The notes: generated by a model not told the origin, from the letters alone. A DNA stretch of 64,000 nt from Saccharomycopsis malanga (GCA_004014935.1 CP025321.1:1364001-1428000), one strand, 5' to 3'. Counted from the first letter of the stretch, positions 36,913 to 47,412 are shown. Program-made: numbers and translations.

Positions 36913-38580
36913 ATGGATATTTTCCGGGTGCTTTCTAGAGGAGCATATGTTAATAAAAACGCTACCAATAAGAAGTTCATAAACACTACTAAAGCAGATG
37001 ATGAGAGTAGTAATACAAGTAAACTAGACCATGAGGTAGAGAAGGAGTTGGATTTTTTCCATAGAAGGAAACTTGTGGGTGAGGCGAAGAAAGGTAAAAA
37101 GGAGAAAGAGGCTCGTAGCAAGGACCAAGAGAAGAATGAGGATAGTAGGGTGGTTTTCCAAGGAATTGATGATGAGATTAATGTAGAAGAAGCACAAGAA
37201 CTTCGAAAAATGCATAAAGCAAAGATCACTGGGGATGACATTCCACTTCCGGTGAAGAGTTTCAATCATTTAACAAAACGGTACAACTTGACACAGAATG
37301 AGAGGTTGATGAACAATTTGATTGATGCTGGGTTCATTAATCCCACTGCTATACAATCAGAAGCAATACCGATGGTGTTGAACAAGCGGGATTTGTTGGC
37401 CTGTGCTCCTACGGGGTCTGGTAAGACGTTGGCGTACTTGATTCCTGTTTTGATTCAGCTCATAATGAACGGTGTCAATAAGAAAAAGCCAGACGGAATC
37501 AAATGTCTTATAATATCTCCTACGAAGGATTTAGCAGTGCAAATATTCAACGAAGCAGTCAAGTTGACCAAAGGGTTGAACCTCACTGTTAATGCAAAAT
37601 TGCTTACCAAATCGCTTGCTGGCAAGTTACGGAATGATGTCATAACCGATCTGAAGATTGATTTGCTTATTGCTACGCCGTCCAGATTGAATGATTTGGT
37701 TGACAATGAAAAAATCCGGTTTGGGGCTTTGCAGTACTTGGTATTTGATGAGGCGGACAAGTTGTTTGAAGGTGATTTCTTAAAACAAGTGGATAATATT
37801 CTCAATGTTGTCAATGACAAGCAGTTGACCAAATTAATGTTCAGTGCCACCATTCCTTCTCATGTGGAGGAAATATGCCAATCCATCATGGCTGTAGACC
37901 ATATCCGGCTAGTGATTGGCAATAAACAGGCTGCCAATGCTAATATTGAGCAGAAAGTTGTTTTCTGCGGAAACGAAGAAGGAAAATTGTTGGCTATTCG
38001 CAATATGATTTTAGATGGTGAATTCAAACCTCCGGTAATAATATTCTTGCAATCGATCATTCGTGCCAAGGCCCTTTTCCATGAACTTTTGTACGAAAAC
38101 CTCAAAATCGACGTCATCCATTCCGAACGTACAACTACGCAAAGAAATCAAATCATCAACGACTTCAAAACGGGCAAAATCTGGGTTCTTATTTGTACAG
38201 ACGTTCTTGCTCGTGGTATTGATTTCAAAAGCGTCAATCTTATCATTAATTACGACGTGCCTACCTCCGGAGCTAGTTATATCCATCGTATTGGTAGAAC
38301 AGGTAGAAATGGCCAAAAAGGTACGGCAGTCACCCTCTATACTAAAGACGATATTGTGCCTTTGAAATCCATCATCAATGTCATCAAACAGTCGTCAGAG
38401 TATAAATTGGAAGATTGGATGCTCAACATGACTAAAATAACCAAAAAAGATAAACAAAGTATGAAGAAAAAACCTATTGAACGTAAGAAAATCTCCACTG
38501 TCCCAGGTGCTGTTGTCCATAAGAAAAAAATGAAAAAACAAATGATTCAGGACTCGAAAAGAAAAAAACACGCCTCCTAG
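36913..38580 (+). CDS. ROK1: DEAD-box RNA helicase Rok1 (18S rRNA processing)
   Basis: The 555-aa protein starts MDIFRVLSRGAYV, almost the same as S. cerevisiae Rok1 (MDIFRILTRGA). Helicase motifs appear in order: Q motif (FINPTAIQSEAIP, about 140), I APTGSGKT (about 162), Ia SPTKDLA, Ib ATPSRL, II DEAD (about 281), III SAT (about 316), IV IIFLQS, V TDVLARGIDF (about 432), VI YIHRIGRTGRNG (about 457). The C-terminus is Lys-rich. Rok1 releases snR30 from pre-40S particles and is essential in yeast. CTG occurs once, in TDLKIDLLIATP, at a position that does not discriminate Leu from Ser decoding. Confidence 0.97.
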   Translation: MDIFRVLSRGAYVNKNATNKKFINTTKADDESSNTSKLDHEVEKELDFFHRRKLVGEAKKGKKEKEARSKDQEKNEDSRVVFQGIDDEINVEEAQELRKMHKAKITGDDIPLPVKSFNHLTKRYNLTQNERLMNNLIDAGFINPTAIQSEAIPMVLNKRDLLACAPTGSGKTLAYLIPVLIQLIMNGVNKKKPDGIKCLIISPTKDLAVQIFNEAVKLTKGLNLTVNAKLLTKSLAGKLRNDVITDLKIDLLIATPSRLNDLVDNEKIRFGALQYLVFDEADKLFEGDFLKQVDNILNVVNDKQLTKLMFSATIPSHVEEICQSIMAVDHIRLVIGNKQAANANIEQKVVFCGNEEGKLLAIRNMILDGEFKPPVIIFLQSIIRAKALFHELLYENLKIDVIHSERTTTQRNQIINDFKTGKIWVLICTDVLARGIDFKSVNLIINYDVPTSGASYIHRIGRTGRNGQKGTAVTLYTKDDIVPLKSIINVIKQSSEYKLEDWMLNMTKITKKDKQSMKKKPIERKKISTVPGAVVHKKKMKKQMIQDSKRKKHAS

Positions 38581-38676
38581 TTGGTGCGTTCAAAAATATT
38601 TAGGACGTATATATGCATTTTGAAATACAATCATTAGTTTTGACAATAATGTAGCATCATACATATATCAACCAAG
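38581..38676. terminator. ROK1: ROK1 3' region
   Basis: AT-rich 3' flank with TATATA elements before the SINE cluster. Confidence 0.3.
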
Positions 38677-38950
38677 CCACTGACCGGATGGCTCAGTGGT
38701 CAGAGCTCTCAAGACCCAACAGGGGCCTGGGTTCGATTCCTATCCAGACACCTTTGATCGCTTCTTTTTACTATGCTGAATGTCGCTTTACAGGCAAATA
38801 CAACTCTTTGGAGCATAACATAAACCAGGAAATGCCTACTTTCTACTTTATTGAGTGAGAAGGTTATAATTAACAGAACATGATTGGGCTTTACCAAGTC
38901 CCTTTAGACGTAGCGCGTATATAGAAAACAGATGTATAATAATAATATTT
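38677..38950 (+). mobile_element. SINE family A, near full-length reference copy
   Basis: Head CCACTGACCGGATGGCTCAG, box A TGGCTCAGTGG (38689-38699), tRNA-like D-stem GCTC/GAGC, T-arm/box B CTGGGTTCGATTCC (about 38728-38740), body with TTTACAGGCAAATACAACT, TTTACCAAGTCCCTTTAGAC, and a 3' end with short ATA tail. It is the most complete copy for the tRNA-like part. Confidence 0.8.
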
Positions 38951-38954
38951 CAAG

Positions 38955-39222
38955 ATATTGTACGGAACTGATATGTACTGGGCTCGCAATATAAGATTAC
39001 CATTATTATACAAGATATCATCATTAGTAATTATGAGTAATAGTAATAATAATATCATATGTTTCAAGCCCAGTACATATCTGTTTCGTATATACGCGCT
39101 ATGTCTAAGGGGACTTGGTACAACCCGGTGGGGAAAACCCAATCATGTCTTGGGAATCGAACCGGTGTTCCTGTTATGTCTTGTTTTTCTCTTCTCCGAG
39201 AGCACGTTCAGTGGCCCATAAT
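38955..39222. mobile_element. SINE family A 3' end (+) facing a short-form copy (-)
   Basis: 38955-39015 is a plus 3' end with ATT tail. 39042-39222 is a minus copy from tail to head with an intact box B-like TTCGATTCCC (reverse strand, about 39155). They converge on ATA/ATT microsatellite DNA. Confidence 0.7.
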
Positions 39223-39960
39223 TATGAATATATATTAGAAAATAACACCATTGCCTTCATACTGTATACTGAACGCACTTACATTTACAGGTGAATACAT
39301 TACCTGTAGGCCAGAAGTTCAGCCAATAATCTACGCTATTACTGTTCTTAAGCCATCCCTATACGCACCATATTACAATTGCCAGATTAATACGACCTAC
39401 CACCATTCATTACCACGAACCATTGAGCCGGATTGGCATTGCCTGTTTTCTAAGTGGCCGCCAGTGCCCCACTTGCCCCACGCCCACGCGCACGTGATCG
39501 CTTCTCCACTGCTACCCGGCGTGCATTCTTTATATCGAGGAAGTATTATGTTTAATACTCATCTTTTTCTAGTAGTGTTTACTGGATCACAATTAGTGTT
39601 GGGTGATAGCCAATGGCGTTCTGTTATTGCTGCTGTGTATTTGTTGAAGTGTGAAGAGAATCAGGCTGGTTTCGCAAAGCGTCAAGCATTATAAAGGGGG
39701 ATTTGCATAGTTGACGGTTCATAACATTCAATTAGTTTTTCATATTCATACGGTTTTTTTTTGCTTTTTTTTGATCTCAGGGAAGTTTATATAATTACCA
39801 GGGCGACTACATTTCAAGAATAGATCTTATCAGAAACCTGTTCAGAGCACATCTATATATAAATAGTTATATTCATACAGGGGACCACACCCGCACATTG
39901 ACACATTCTTACACCACACATCCGAACACCAGACATCCGAACACCAGACATCCATTCACC
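39223..39960. promoter_or_regulatory. Upstream region of the NAD+-type carrier
   Basis: About 740 bp without a credible gene (the frame at 39251 starts with TTG). An E-box GCACGTGATC lies at 39490-39499 (Cbf1-type RTCACGTG on the reverse strand). A 15-bp unit (CATCCGAACACCAGA) is repeated just before the start codon (about 39920-39952). Confidence 0.5.
39491..39496. promoter_or_regulatory. Cbf1-type E-box CACGTG
   Basis: Reads ATCACGTG on the reverse strand, the Cbf1/Tye7 context rather than the Pho4 context, 465 bp upstream of the carrier start. Inferred from the motif only. Confidence 0.35.
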
Positions 39961-41364
39961 ATGAACAAAGGTTCGAGCCCGATAGGGCCGGTGGCAGAGC
40001 CGGAATCAATGTATCCTAGAATTGAGATAGCGTCGCCGTACACGAGTGTGAATATCAGTAGCGATGCGGAGAGTATTGGCAGTGGGATGCTCAGCAACCA
40101 TCCGTCACATCGGCGGGACCGGCCGGTGTTCCATTATCCACATTCGCGTCACGAACTCCAGCATCCGGTGCCGGTTCTTTCGTACTTGAGTCCTACCCAG
40201 ATAAGTGCTGTTTCCGGGGCCCTTTCCGGGTTTCTTGCGGGGGTGGCGGTGTGCCCGCTTGATGTCGCCAAGACAAGATTGCAGGCTCAGGGAGTAGTAT
40301 TGCGGAGCTCGGCTCGCAGTCGACTTCCTAATATGAAATACAAAGGTATCTTCAACACACTTCGAGTGATTTACTCTGAGGAAGGCGTCAGAGGGCTCTA
40401 CAGGGGCTTGGTGCCCATAACCATAGGTTACTTGCCTACGTGGATGATCTATTTCACAGTGTATGAGAAGGCCAAGGTGATATATCCGCAGGCGTTCCGG
40501 GATCTCTTCAACATCGATGTGTACCACAATAATCCGTTTTTCAGTTTTGTGAGCTACTCGCTCTCGGCGATGACAGCCGGCGCGGCATCCACAACGCTCA
40601 CGAATCCAATATGGGTGGTGAAGACGCGGCTCATGTTGCAAACGGGCAACGGCCACACAGTATACGAATCTGTAGATCCAGACCACAAGACAAGCCTCTC
40701 GCAGCCTAAACAGTCGCAGAATTATTACAATGGCACTGTAGATGCGTTCCGTAAAATGTATCGTAATGAAGGGCTCCGGGTGTTTTATTCCGGGCTAGTT
40801 CCTTCTCTTTTTGGGCTTTTCCATGTTGCTATTCATTTTCCGGTGTATGAAATGTTGAAACGGCTTTTGAAATGCAATATTAATGATTCTACAAACAAAA
40901 TGCGCATTTTGGAGAATAATGACAAACAAGCGAAACAAGAACGATTCTATTTCTTCTTGAAACTCATCTTGGCCAGTTCTCTCTCTAAAATGGTCGCCTC
41001 CACCCTAACATATCCACACGAAGTGCTACGGACAAGACTCCAGATCCGTTCTCTCACATCCTCGGTTAACGGCAAAGGAGCCCCTGCTGCTAACGACACA
41101 CTTGACAAAAGCAAGGTCATGGGAGTTCAAAGCAACTCTGTAGTGCCTCCAAAGTCCAAGAGCCATCTTCTTCAAACTATCAAAAGTATATATTTTAGAG
41201 AAGGTCTCAAGGGATTTTATTCAGGTTATTGCACCAATCTTACTCGTACGGTTCCTTCATCTGCTGTCACGCTTGTCTCTTTCGAGTTTATCAAGATTTA
41301 TTTTGAGCGTATCAACTGCCTCGACAGCGAAATCGATAAAACTAATAGTAGGATTCTTGACTAG
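39961..41364 (+). CDS. YIA6: Mitochondrial carrier, NAD+ transporter type (Yia6/Yea6-like)
   Basis: The 467-aa protein has an N-terminal extension of about 80 residues and three tandem mitochondrial-carrier repeats of about 100 residues with signatures PLDVAKTRLQAQG (about 100), NPIWVVKTRLM (about 215) and YPHEVLRTRLQIR (about 350). Six membrane helices are implied in the inner membrane. GYLPTWMIYFTVYE and NPIWVVKTRL are characteristic of the pyrimidine-nucleotide/NAD+ carrier branch (Yia6/Ndt1), which imports NAD+ in exchange for nucleotides. The open frame continues upstream only to a TTG in a repeated leader, so the ATG at 39961 is used. A flavin carrier (Flx1) is a less likely alternative. 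The exact substrate is inferred. Confidence 0.82.
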   Translation: MNKGSSPIGPVAEPESMYPRIEIASPYTSVNISSDAESIGSGMLSNHPSHRRDRPVFHYPHSRHELQHPVPVLSYLSPTQISAVSGALSGFLAGVAVCPLDVAKTRLQAQGVVLRSSARSRLPNMKYKGIFNTLRVIYSEEGVRGLYRGLVPITIGYLPTWMIYFTVYEKAKVIYPQAFRDLFNIDVYHNNPFFSFVSYSLSAMTAGAASTTLTNPIWVVKTRLMLQTGNGHTVYESVDPDHKTSLSQPKQSQNYYNGTVDAFRKMYRNEGLRVFYSGLVPSLFGLFHVAIHFPVYEMLKRLLKCNINDSTNKMRILENNDKQAKQERFYFFLKLILASSLSKMVASTLTYPHEVLRTRLQIRSLTSSVNGKGAPAANDTLDKSKVMGVQSNSVVPPKSKSHLLQTIKSIYFREGLKGFYSGYCTNLTRTVPSSAVTLVSFEFIKIYFERINCLDSEIDKTNSRILD

Positions 41365-41787
41365 ACAAATACACGCAATTTGCATACATGTTATAGACGT
41401 TGGTGATTCATCTCTCAGATACACTGTATTAAAAAATAGTGAATGTAATGGTGAAAACGGCAACTTGTAGTGGACATACTGATTTGATTACTTTCAAAAT
41501 GGTTTCGGAATTATTTTCACTCGTGTCTGTTCAAATGATCTGTGAGTTGGAAAACAGTTAATAGTAATGTCATTTGGTCATATCTTGTTGTTATTTGTAT
41601 TGGTTTCCAAGGTTTGTATAAGCTCAATGGTATTGATTTACAATACAGATTGTGAGAATAGAAAAACGTTAAATACGCACGCGTATTTCACATATTATCA
41701 TATTAAATAACTATATAACGAATGGCGGATGGGTAATTCTATAGATTGAAGAAATGATTATATTACTTCATTTGCAAAACCCTACGA

Positions 41788-41838
41788 AACTGATATGTAC
41801 TGGGCTTGAAATATATGATAATATTATTGTTATTTCAA
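41788..41838 (+). mobile_element. SINE family A 3'-end fragment
   Basis: Exact 3' core GATATGTACTGGGCTTGAAA followed by an ATT-rich tail. The rest is absent. Confidence 0.65.
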
Positions 41839-42154
41839 AACTTGGAAAGTGCAAACGACACTTCTGCTCAATGAGACAATCAAATGTCTGTATATGGTCT
41901 TAACTAGTGGAAACTTTAAAGGAAAGATTTACAATGGATGAAGAAATCAAACTCGCAGAGAACTGATGGGTCTAAAAACGGATGGAAATGATGAATATGG
42001 AATTCACCTCAAGATAATAAGGTTTAAAACCATGAATGTAAGTTTTATAGAAACAATATTAACGCTTTTTTATAAGTCCCATTTTTATTATGGCACTTAT
42101 ATACGCAATTGATATATACTGATTATTATCATACTTATTATTGTACATTATTGC

Positions 42155-42212
42155 ATGGTATCATTTCGATCCCACCATATATGGTATTATTTCGATCCCA
42201 TCATTTATGGTC
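42155..42212. repeat. Short tandem repeat (about 25 bp, two and a half units)
   Basis: ATGGTATCATTTCGATCCCA is followed by ATGGTATTATTTCGATCCCA, then ATTTATGGTCC. Function unknown. Confidence 0.65.
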
Positions 42213-42721
42213 CATTATCATAAATATCGACGATCTTCGCACATTCTGGTTGTAATTCCGAGATCAATTCCAAGAAAAAACAATGGCAATTTTCGCTAAG
42301 GCGATCATTTTCGGACTAAAGTGTTTAAGTACGGCAACGGCAACTTATTTTTTTCCCAACATGCGCAACCTGTTATGGGTGAAATTTTCTTGAATATACC
42401 AATACTGTTAAAGCAGATAATCAATATTCCCAAATGGTTGTAGCATGTGTTTGGAAGCAGTGTGTGGATATATTTGGAGTCCTGATTGGGAATGGAGGCA
42501 GAAAAGGCAGCATATTGATGGGCGCACGGCCCATACTTTGATGCCGTTGATATACCATGTGGTCTTCACAATGTACTATTTGGGAATGGATGTCCTAGCT
42601 TGGCGTTTCGATAGATAAGAATGTAATTAAATAAATATATATATATATTAATATATATAAGATGGGAATTATCTAGATTAATGTAGTATAGGCTTGTGGT
42701 TAACTGTAGTAATTATCCTCA

Positions 42722-44320
42722 ATGCGTTTCTTTCCATTAGCACTTGCTTTACTCTCTGGTGTCCAGGGTTCGCCTATCAAGGCCACCCAGACTGAGGCCA
42801 CTTTCCCTACAAATATAGGATACTTGGGCTCGACAGCAACTGCTGAAGCCCCTTTCTTAGCAGAAACCAACACTGCTGCCGCAGTCACCGGAACCCCTAC
42901 TTCTCAACATAAGCTTCCGATGCCTATAGAGACATCGGTCCAAAGCTTTGACCATTGTCCTAATGATAGAAGCATCTACGAGCTTTTTGCTACAATATCT
43001 CCTTATTATGCCACAGACGACGGCTGGGGAGTCTACAATTATGCTTTGCCAGGCCAATGTACCATTGAACAGCTCCATTTCTTGCAGAGACATGGTTCAA
43101 GATATCCAGACTCCAAGTTCAAATTCCCTGCTAAATTGGCTAATGCCACCTACACAGCCAGTGAAAACTTGACCTTCCTCAACGACTGGTCGCTCAAGTT
43201 GGGTACCAACATCTTGACCACTTTGGGTAACAACCAGTTGTTCAACAATGGTGTCAAGGCTTTTTTCCGTTATGGCCAACTCTTCGATTTCGACAACTTG
43301 GAAGACAAGATCGTGGCCAGATCCACCACCCAACAGAGAATGACCAAAACAGCCGAATACTTCTTGACTGGTTTCTTTGGTCTTGATTGGGACAAGTACG
43401 TAGACTTGGAATTGTTGATTGAAGACGACGGTTTCAACAACACTTTGGCTGCCTGGAACGGTTGTCCTAACAATGCCTATTCCTACGGTAAGATTTCCTA
43501 TCCTCAAATGGCTGACTTCAAGGAAAAATATCTTTCTCAAGCTGTTAATCGCTTCAACAAACAAATCTCTGGTTATCAATTCACTGCTTCTGACCTCTTT
43601 GAAATCCAAACCATCTGTGCTTACGAAACAAACATTCTCGGCGTCTCCAAGTTTTGTCCTTTGTTCTCCCAGAAAGAATGGGAATCCTACGAATATTTCC
43701 AAACTATCTCTTGGTACGCTGAGAACTCCTACGGTAACCCTATGGGTAAAGCCTTGGGAATCGGTTGGGTTCAAGAATTCTTGGACAGATTGACTAACAC
43801 CACTTATTCTAGTTCTACTCAAGCTGAACAAAACTCTACACTTGATTCAAGCCCTTACTACTTTCCATTGGATCAATCTCTCTACATGGACTTTGCTCAT
43901 GACTCTTCTATCCATAACGTCATCACCGCCCTCGGTTTCCAACAATTCAAAGCGAACTGGACTTTTGAAGGTCCTGAAACTGACAAACAATTTTACGACT
44001 TGTCCAAAATCACTCCTTTTGCCGCCCAGCTTGCCTTTGAGGTTGTCACTTGTCAATCTGAGGTCCCAGCCTCTCGTAATGCTGCCTCCCTCAATGGCAC
44101 TGCTCCTACTAAATACATCCACGCAATCTTGAACGACAACACCTTGTCCTTGTCAGAGAACATCCCAGAGTTTTGCGAACACAGAGAGGATGGATGGTGT
44201 GAATTTGACAAGTTTGTAGAATACTTGGACACCTTATGGGATGCCGCCGAATACGAATACAGTTGTACCGGCAACTACAATTACACTTTGACCGTCACCG
44301 ATGGCGTTCCTCACTCTTAA
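42722..44320 (+). CDS. Secreted histidine acid phosphatase (Pho5/phytase family)
   Basis: The 532-aa preprotein starts with a signal peptide (MRFFPLALALLSGVQG, cleavage likely near residue 16-18). The catalytic motif of branch-2 histidine phosphatases is LQRHGSRYP at about residue 121, with the nucleophilic His, and the distal proton-donor motif is FAHDSSIHN at about residue 393 (HD). Numerous N-x-S/T sequons (for example NATYTASENLT) indicate heavy N-glycosylation, as in yeast repressible acid phosphatases. The enzyme releases phosphate from organic esters at the cell surface. It is longer than S. cerevisiae Pho5 (467 aa) because of the N-terminal 80 residues. Strong TTG/AAC-type codon bias suggests high expression. 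Confidence 0.93.
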   Translation: MRFFPLALALLSGVQGSPIKATQTEATFPTNIGYLGSTATAEAPFLAETNTAAAVTGTPTSQHKLPMPIETSVQSFDHCPNDRSIYELFATISPYYATDDGWGVYNYALPGQCTIEQLHFLQRHGSRYPDSKFKFPAKLANATYTASENLTFLNDWSLKLGTNILTTLGNNQLFNNGVKAFFRYGQLFDFDNLEDKIVARSTTQQRMTKTAEYFLTGFFGLDWDKYVDLELLIEDDGFNNTLAAWNGCPNNAYSYGKISYPQMADFKEKYLSQAVNRFNKQISGYQFTASDLFEIQTICAYETNILGVSKFCPLFSQKEWESYEYFQTISWYAENSYGNPMGKALGIGWVQEFLDRLTNTTYSSSTQAEQNSTLDSSPYYFPLDQSLYMDFAHDSSIHNVITALGFQQFKANWTFEGPETDKQFYDLSKITPFAAQLAFEVVTCQSEVPASRNAASLNGTAPTKYIHAILNDNTLSLSENIPEFCEHREDGWCEFDKFVEYLDTLWDAAEYEYSCTGNYNYTLTVTDGVPHS

Positions 44321-44842
44321 TCTTCTCCTTTTTTTTTAACTTTTGACTTTTTCACTTCTATTTTCTTTTATTTATTTCTGTTTAATTATTTTAATACCAA
44401 TACGTTGCATTGAACGGTTTGTAAGTAACTCAGCCTATAGGTTGAGTTCGAGTTTTTAGTAGTATTACACTTTGAATTATTAAACTGGATTGGCAATTAC
44501 AACTGAACCACATTTTCCTATTCATTACTTGAATTCTTAATGAACAAGAACATCATTTAGACCCACTTTCCGTTTATTTTACAATTTTTACTTTCTTTCA
44601 AGGCTTTCTGCACATTATTAATTTTGCCACTACTTATACAGTTTATTTAGATCCATTTGTATAAACAATACCAGTTTTTTTTTCAATATAAACCACTCTC
44701 AATGGTATAAATGACCAAAATATCACACATTACTAAACAGCCAGTACAGGAATCGAACCAGAAAGTTTCACCTCCCCCCAAAGCAGTTTATATTGCATCG
44801 CCCATAACCATTTGATTTAGGTTAACTATCAGTATAATATTT

Positions 44843-44850
44843 TTACCCGG
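44843..44850 (+). promoter_or_regulatory. Reb1-type site TTACCCGG
   Basis: Exact Reb1 core about 370 bp upstream of KIN3, close to the E-box TCACGTGA. The RAP1-PPN2 promoter pairs a Reb1 site with an E-box too. A weaker TAACCCG follows at about 44902. Confidence 0.45.
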
Positions 44851-44869
44851 AGATAGGTTGTCTGAAATT

Positions 44870-44877
44870 TCACGTGA
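44870..44877. promoter_or_regulatory. Cbf1-type palindromic E-box TCACGTGA
   Basis: Perfect TCACGTGA, 20 bp after the Reb1-type site. Role inferred. Confidence 0.4.
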
Positions 44878-45216
44878 CTGTTATTTACGAAACGTGGTGA
44901 AATAACCCGATGGGGAAAAATGTAAACAATTTAATTTATATAGTATAAGAGAGTGGAAATGAAAACATGATTTTACTGAAGACGAAAACAAGGGATGTAG
45001 ATCAGCAAGAGAAAGCTTAGTTGTTAATTACTACTATTAATTTGGTGAAGCGAAAGTTGACTAGATAAAAGGTGGTTTTGAATATAAGAAGTTGCAGTTA
45101 AATTTCGGATAATAAGCTTGATAATGTTGAACTATTGGGAACAATATAATTGAAAGCAATATTGAAACTTCGAGACGATATAGAGAGAACATATTGTTAT
45201 ATTAGATAACAGAAAG

Positions 45217-46851
45217 ATGAGCTATCCGCAGTTTGAGGTGCTTGAGCTTATTGGGCGAGGATCTTTTGGGAATGTTCGCAAGGTGCGAAGAATAAGTGAT
45301 GGGAGACTCTGTGTGAGGAAGGAGATTTCGTATATTCACATGAATCCAAAGGAGAGGTCGCAGCTTATAGACGAGTTCCGTATTTTGGGGAGTCTCAACC
45401 ATCCGAATATAGTAGAGTACATACATCACGAACACATTCCAGAGGACCATATGGTGTATCTATATATGGAGTATTGTGACGGGGGAGATTTGTCGCAGAT
45501 TATCAAAACGTTTAAGAAGAACCAGGAATATGTTCCTGAGGACATGATTTGGAGCATATTTACCCAGTTGATCATGGCTCTTTACCGGTGCCATTATGGT
45601 GTGGATCCACCTGAATTGAAGAATATCTTTCAAACAGAATATCATGATGCTGAAGCAAAGACAGAGGATGTCCAGCAGTCTAACGACAAGTACAAGTACA
45701 GCACAAGTAGTGCCGCAGAGCCTCCGGTGGTGGACAACGAGATGATCATCATACATCGGGATATCAAGCCAGATAATGTGTTTCTTTTGAAAGACAACTT
45801 TGTAAAGCTTGGTGACTTTGGACTAGCCAAGCTATTGTTGCTGGAAAGCGATTTTGCAACCACATATGTGGGCACGCCCTACTACATGAGCCCAGAGGTG
45901 CTCATGGACAAACCATACACACCATTGAGCGATATCTGGTCTCTAGGCTGTGTGATGTACGAATTGTGTGCTCTTCATCCTCCTTTCCAGGCGAAAACCC
46001 ATTTACAGCTTCAAAACAGAATCAAGGAAGGCGTTTTCCCGGCCATTCCTAAACATTATTCCCAGAAACTCCGTCTCACCATCAATGCTTGTATTATGGT
46101 GGATTGTGACCAAAGACCGTCCTCGTATCTTCTTCTCCAGGAAATCAGCATCAAACTCTTTCGGAAAGAGTTGGAGCTCAATACCAAACAGCAGGCCTTG
46201 TGTGCGTTGGAACGTAGTCTAAAACACCGGGAAAATTTGTTGGTCCAAGAGAAAAGTCGAATGGATGATGAGATTTCACAGGAACTCCAGTTCCAAAAGA
46301 AGGTCATCGACAACGAAATTGAGGAGATTCGAGTACAATATCAAAATGAATTTCAATATGTAGTAGAACAAGAAGTCAATAACAGAATCAAACTATTACT
46401 TCAACAGCCTCATTTCATGCAACAAATCATTGAATTAACCACATCCAAATCCCCTCAAACAATTCCAGACCTTTCCACCCTTGCAATCTCCCCTACGTCT
46501 AAACTGAAAAGCTCTCGTGAATTGTACGACCGCCTTTTGGCTAAACATGATAACACCATACTAAAACTGTTAAATTCCAACGACTTTTATTCACCTAAAT
46601 ATAATAAAAAATCCCCTACAAAAATTACTGCCAACCCACCAAACGATGAAAACTACTCCCTGCCAGTAAACCCTAACATATACGGAGCTCCTACTGGAAC
46701 CCAGAATCTAAACATGAATGGTGCCAATTACCTAAATAAAGCTACCCACACAGCAAACACCCATTTGACAAAGAAGAAAAAATATTATAACGAGTTGTAC
46801 GAAGAAAATACTCCTAGTCCTTTTGTAAGAACTTTTAACGCTGATTTCTGA
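45217..46851 (+). CDS. KIN3: NIMA/NEK-family protein kinase Kin3
   Basis: The 544-aa protein has an N-terminal kinase domain (about 5-310): glycine loop IGRGSFGNV (12-20), VRKEISY with the catalytic Lys (about 35), HRDIKPDN catalytic loop (about 184), DFG (about 203), and the activation segment YVGTPYYMSPEVLMDKPYT characteristic of NIMA kinases. A roughly 40-residue acidic insertion (about 130-175) precedes the HRD motif. After the kinase comes a coiled-coil region (about 320-400, rich in Glu/Gln/Lys) and a low-complexity tail, the NEK2-like layout. Kin3 acts in mitotic chromosome segregation and DNA-damage response. No neighbour suggests a different role. Confidence 0.95.
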   Translation: MSYPQFEVLELIGRGSFGNVRKVRRISDGRLCVRKEISYIHMNPKERSQLIDEFRILGSLNHPNIVEYIHHEHIPEDHMVYLYMEYCDGGDLSQIIKTFKKNQEYVPEDMIWSIFTQLIMALYRCHYGVDPPELKNIFQTEYHDAEAKTEDVQQSNDKYKYSTSSAAEPPVVDNEMIIIHRDIKPDNVFLLKDNFVKLGDFGLAKLLLLESDFATTYVGTPYYMSPEVLMDKPYTPLSDIWSLGCVMYELCALHPPFQAKTHLQLQNRIKEGVFPAIPKHYSQKLRLTINACIMVDCDQRPSSYLLLQEISIKLFRKELELNTKQQALCALERSLKHRENLLVQEKSRMDDEISQELQFQKKVIDNEIEEIRVQYQNEFQYVVEQEVNNRIKLLLQQPHFMQQIIELTTSKSPQTIPDLSTLAISPTSKLKSSRELYDRLLAKHDNTILKLLNSNDFYSPKYNKKSPTKITANPPNDENYSLPVNPNIYGAPTGTQNLNMNGANYLNKATHTANTHLTKKKKYYNELYEENTPSPFVRTFNADF

Positions 46852-47127
46852 CGGTTTTGATTGTACTCATTTTTATTCTTATTTTTATTTTTATTTCTAT
46901 TTTTATTTCTATTTTTATTTATTATTTTTTTTTTTTACTCGGTTGTCTTGTTTCATTACCATTTTGCCCTATTCATTTCTATATGTGTTGCTTATTAAAT
47001 GTTATATTGTGATTTGATGTATTTGAAATGTTTTTAGAATGGCAATGTTTATTCGTTTACGATATATTACACTTTTAGACTATGAAATTGGTAAAGTGGC
47101 CTATTTTTAGTATTAAAATCAAAAATT
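46852..47127. terminator. KIN3: KIN3 3' region with T-rich repeats
   Basis: Contains (ATTTTT)n-like repeats (46868-46935), probably the 3' UTR and terminator area. No gene. Confidence 0.4.
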
Positions 47128-47412
47128 TGTATCATTGGTGGTGAATATATATATATATGCTTCTAGTCCCACGGTCTGGTCAATTAGATATCTGAAACTT
47201 CCTTATTCTATGTTTGCTCTATCTACAGTTGCAAACCTTGTTTCCTTTTCCGATTGTATAGTTACTTTGTCTACGCAAAACTGTAATTACCCTTTTAGGT
47301 ATCTTACTGTTCTAATCGCTATTTAAGACTCAATTTCCTCTTTTATCCTTTTATATAGTCAGCTATCGTTTTACCTATTTTCCGTTCAATACAAATTCAT
47401 CTTAATATTACA
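47128..47412 (+). mobile_element. Solo LTR of a Ty-like element
   Basis: About 285 bp, from TGTATCATTGGTGGTGAATA to CATCTTAATATTACA. It has the family's TATATGCTTCTAGT and CCGTTCAATACAAATTC blocks. Solo, no internal region, moderately diverged. Confidence 0.65.

Larger units (their letters stand above)
41365..42721. other. Long spacer upstream of the acid phosphatase
   Basis: This 1.36-kb region contains a SINE A 3' end (41788-41838), a weaker one (42095-42145) and a 24-25 bp tandem pair (42155-42212, TATTTCGATCCCA.CAT). A TA-rich stretch (about 42632-42660) that is probably the TATA region of the phosphatase lies near its right end. No CACGTG is seen here, unlike upstream of PPN2 and the transporter. 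No gene. Confidence 0.5.
44321..45216. promoter_or_regulatory. Intergenic region with KIN3 promoter and a tRNA-like relic
   Basis: Holds the phosphatase terminator (T-rich, 44325-44400). A minus-strand tRNA-like stretch (about 44745-44820) carries box B GGTTCGATTCC but no consistent acceptor pairing. Upstream of KIN3 there is an exact Reb1-type TTACCCGG (44843-44850) and a palindromic E-box TCACGTGA (44870-44877). No gene. Confidence 0.45.

Noticed and set aside
39251-39694. 147-codon frame upstream of the carrier gene
   Set aside because: It begins with TTG, has no domain, and lies in a promoter region.
44745-44820. Functional tRNA gene on the minus strand
   Set aside because: Box B is good, but the acceptor and T-stem pairs fail at several positions and no anticodon stem-loop is convincing.
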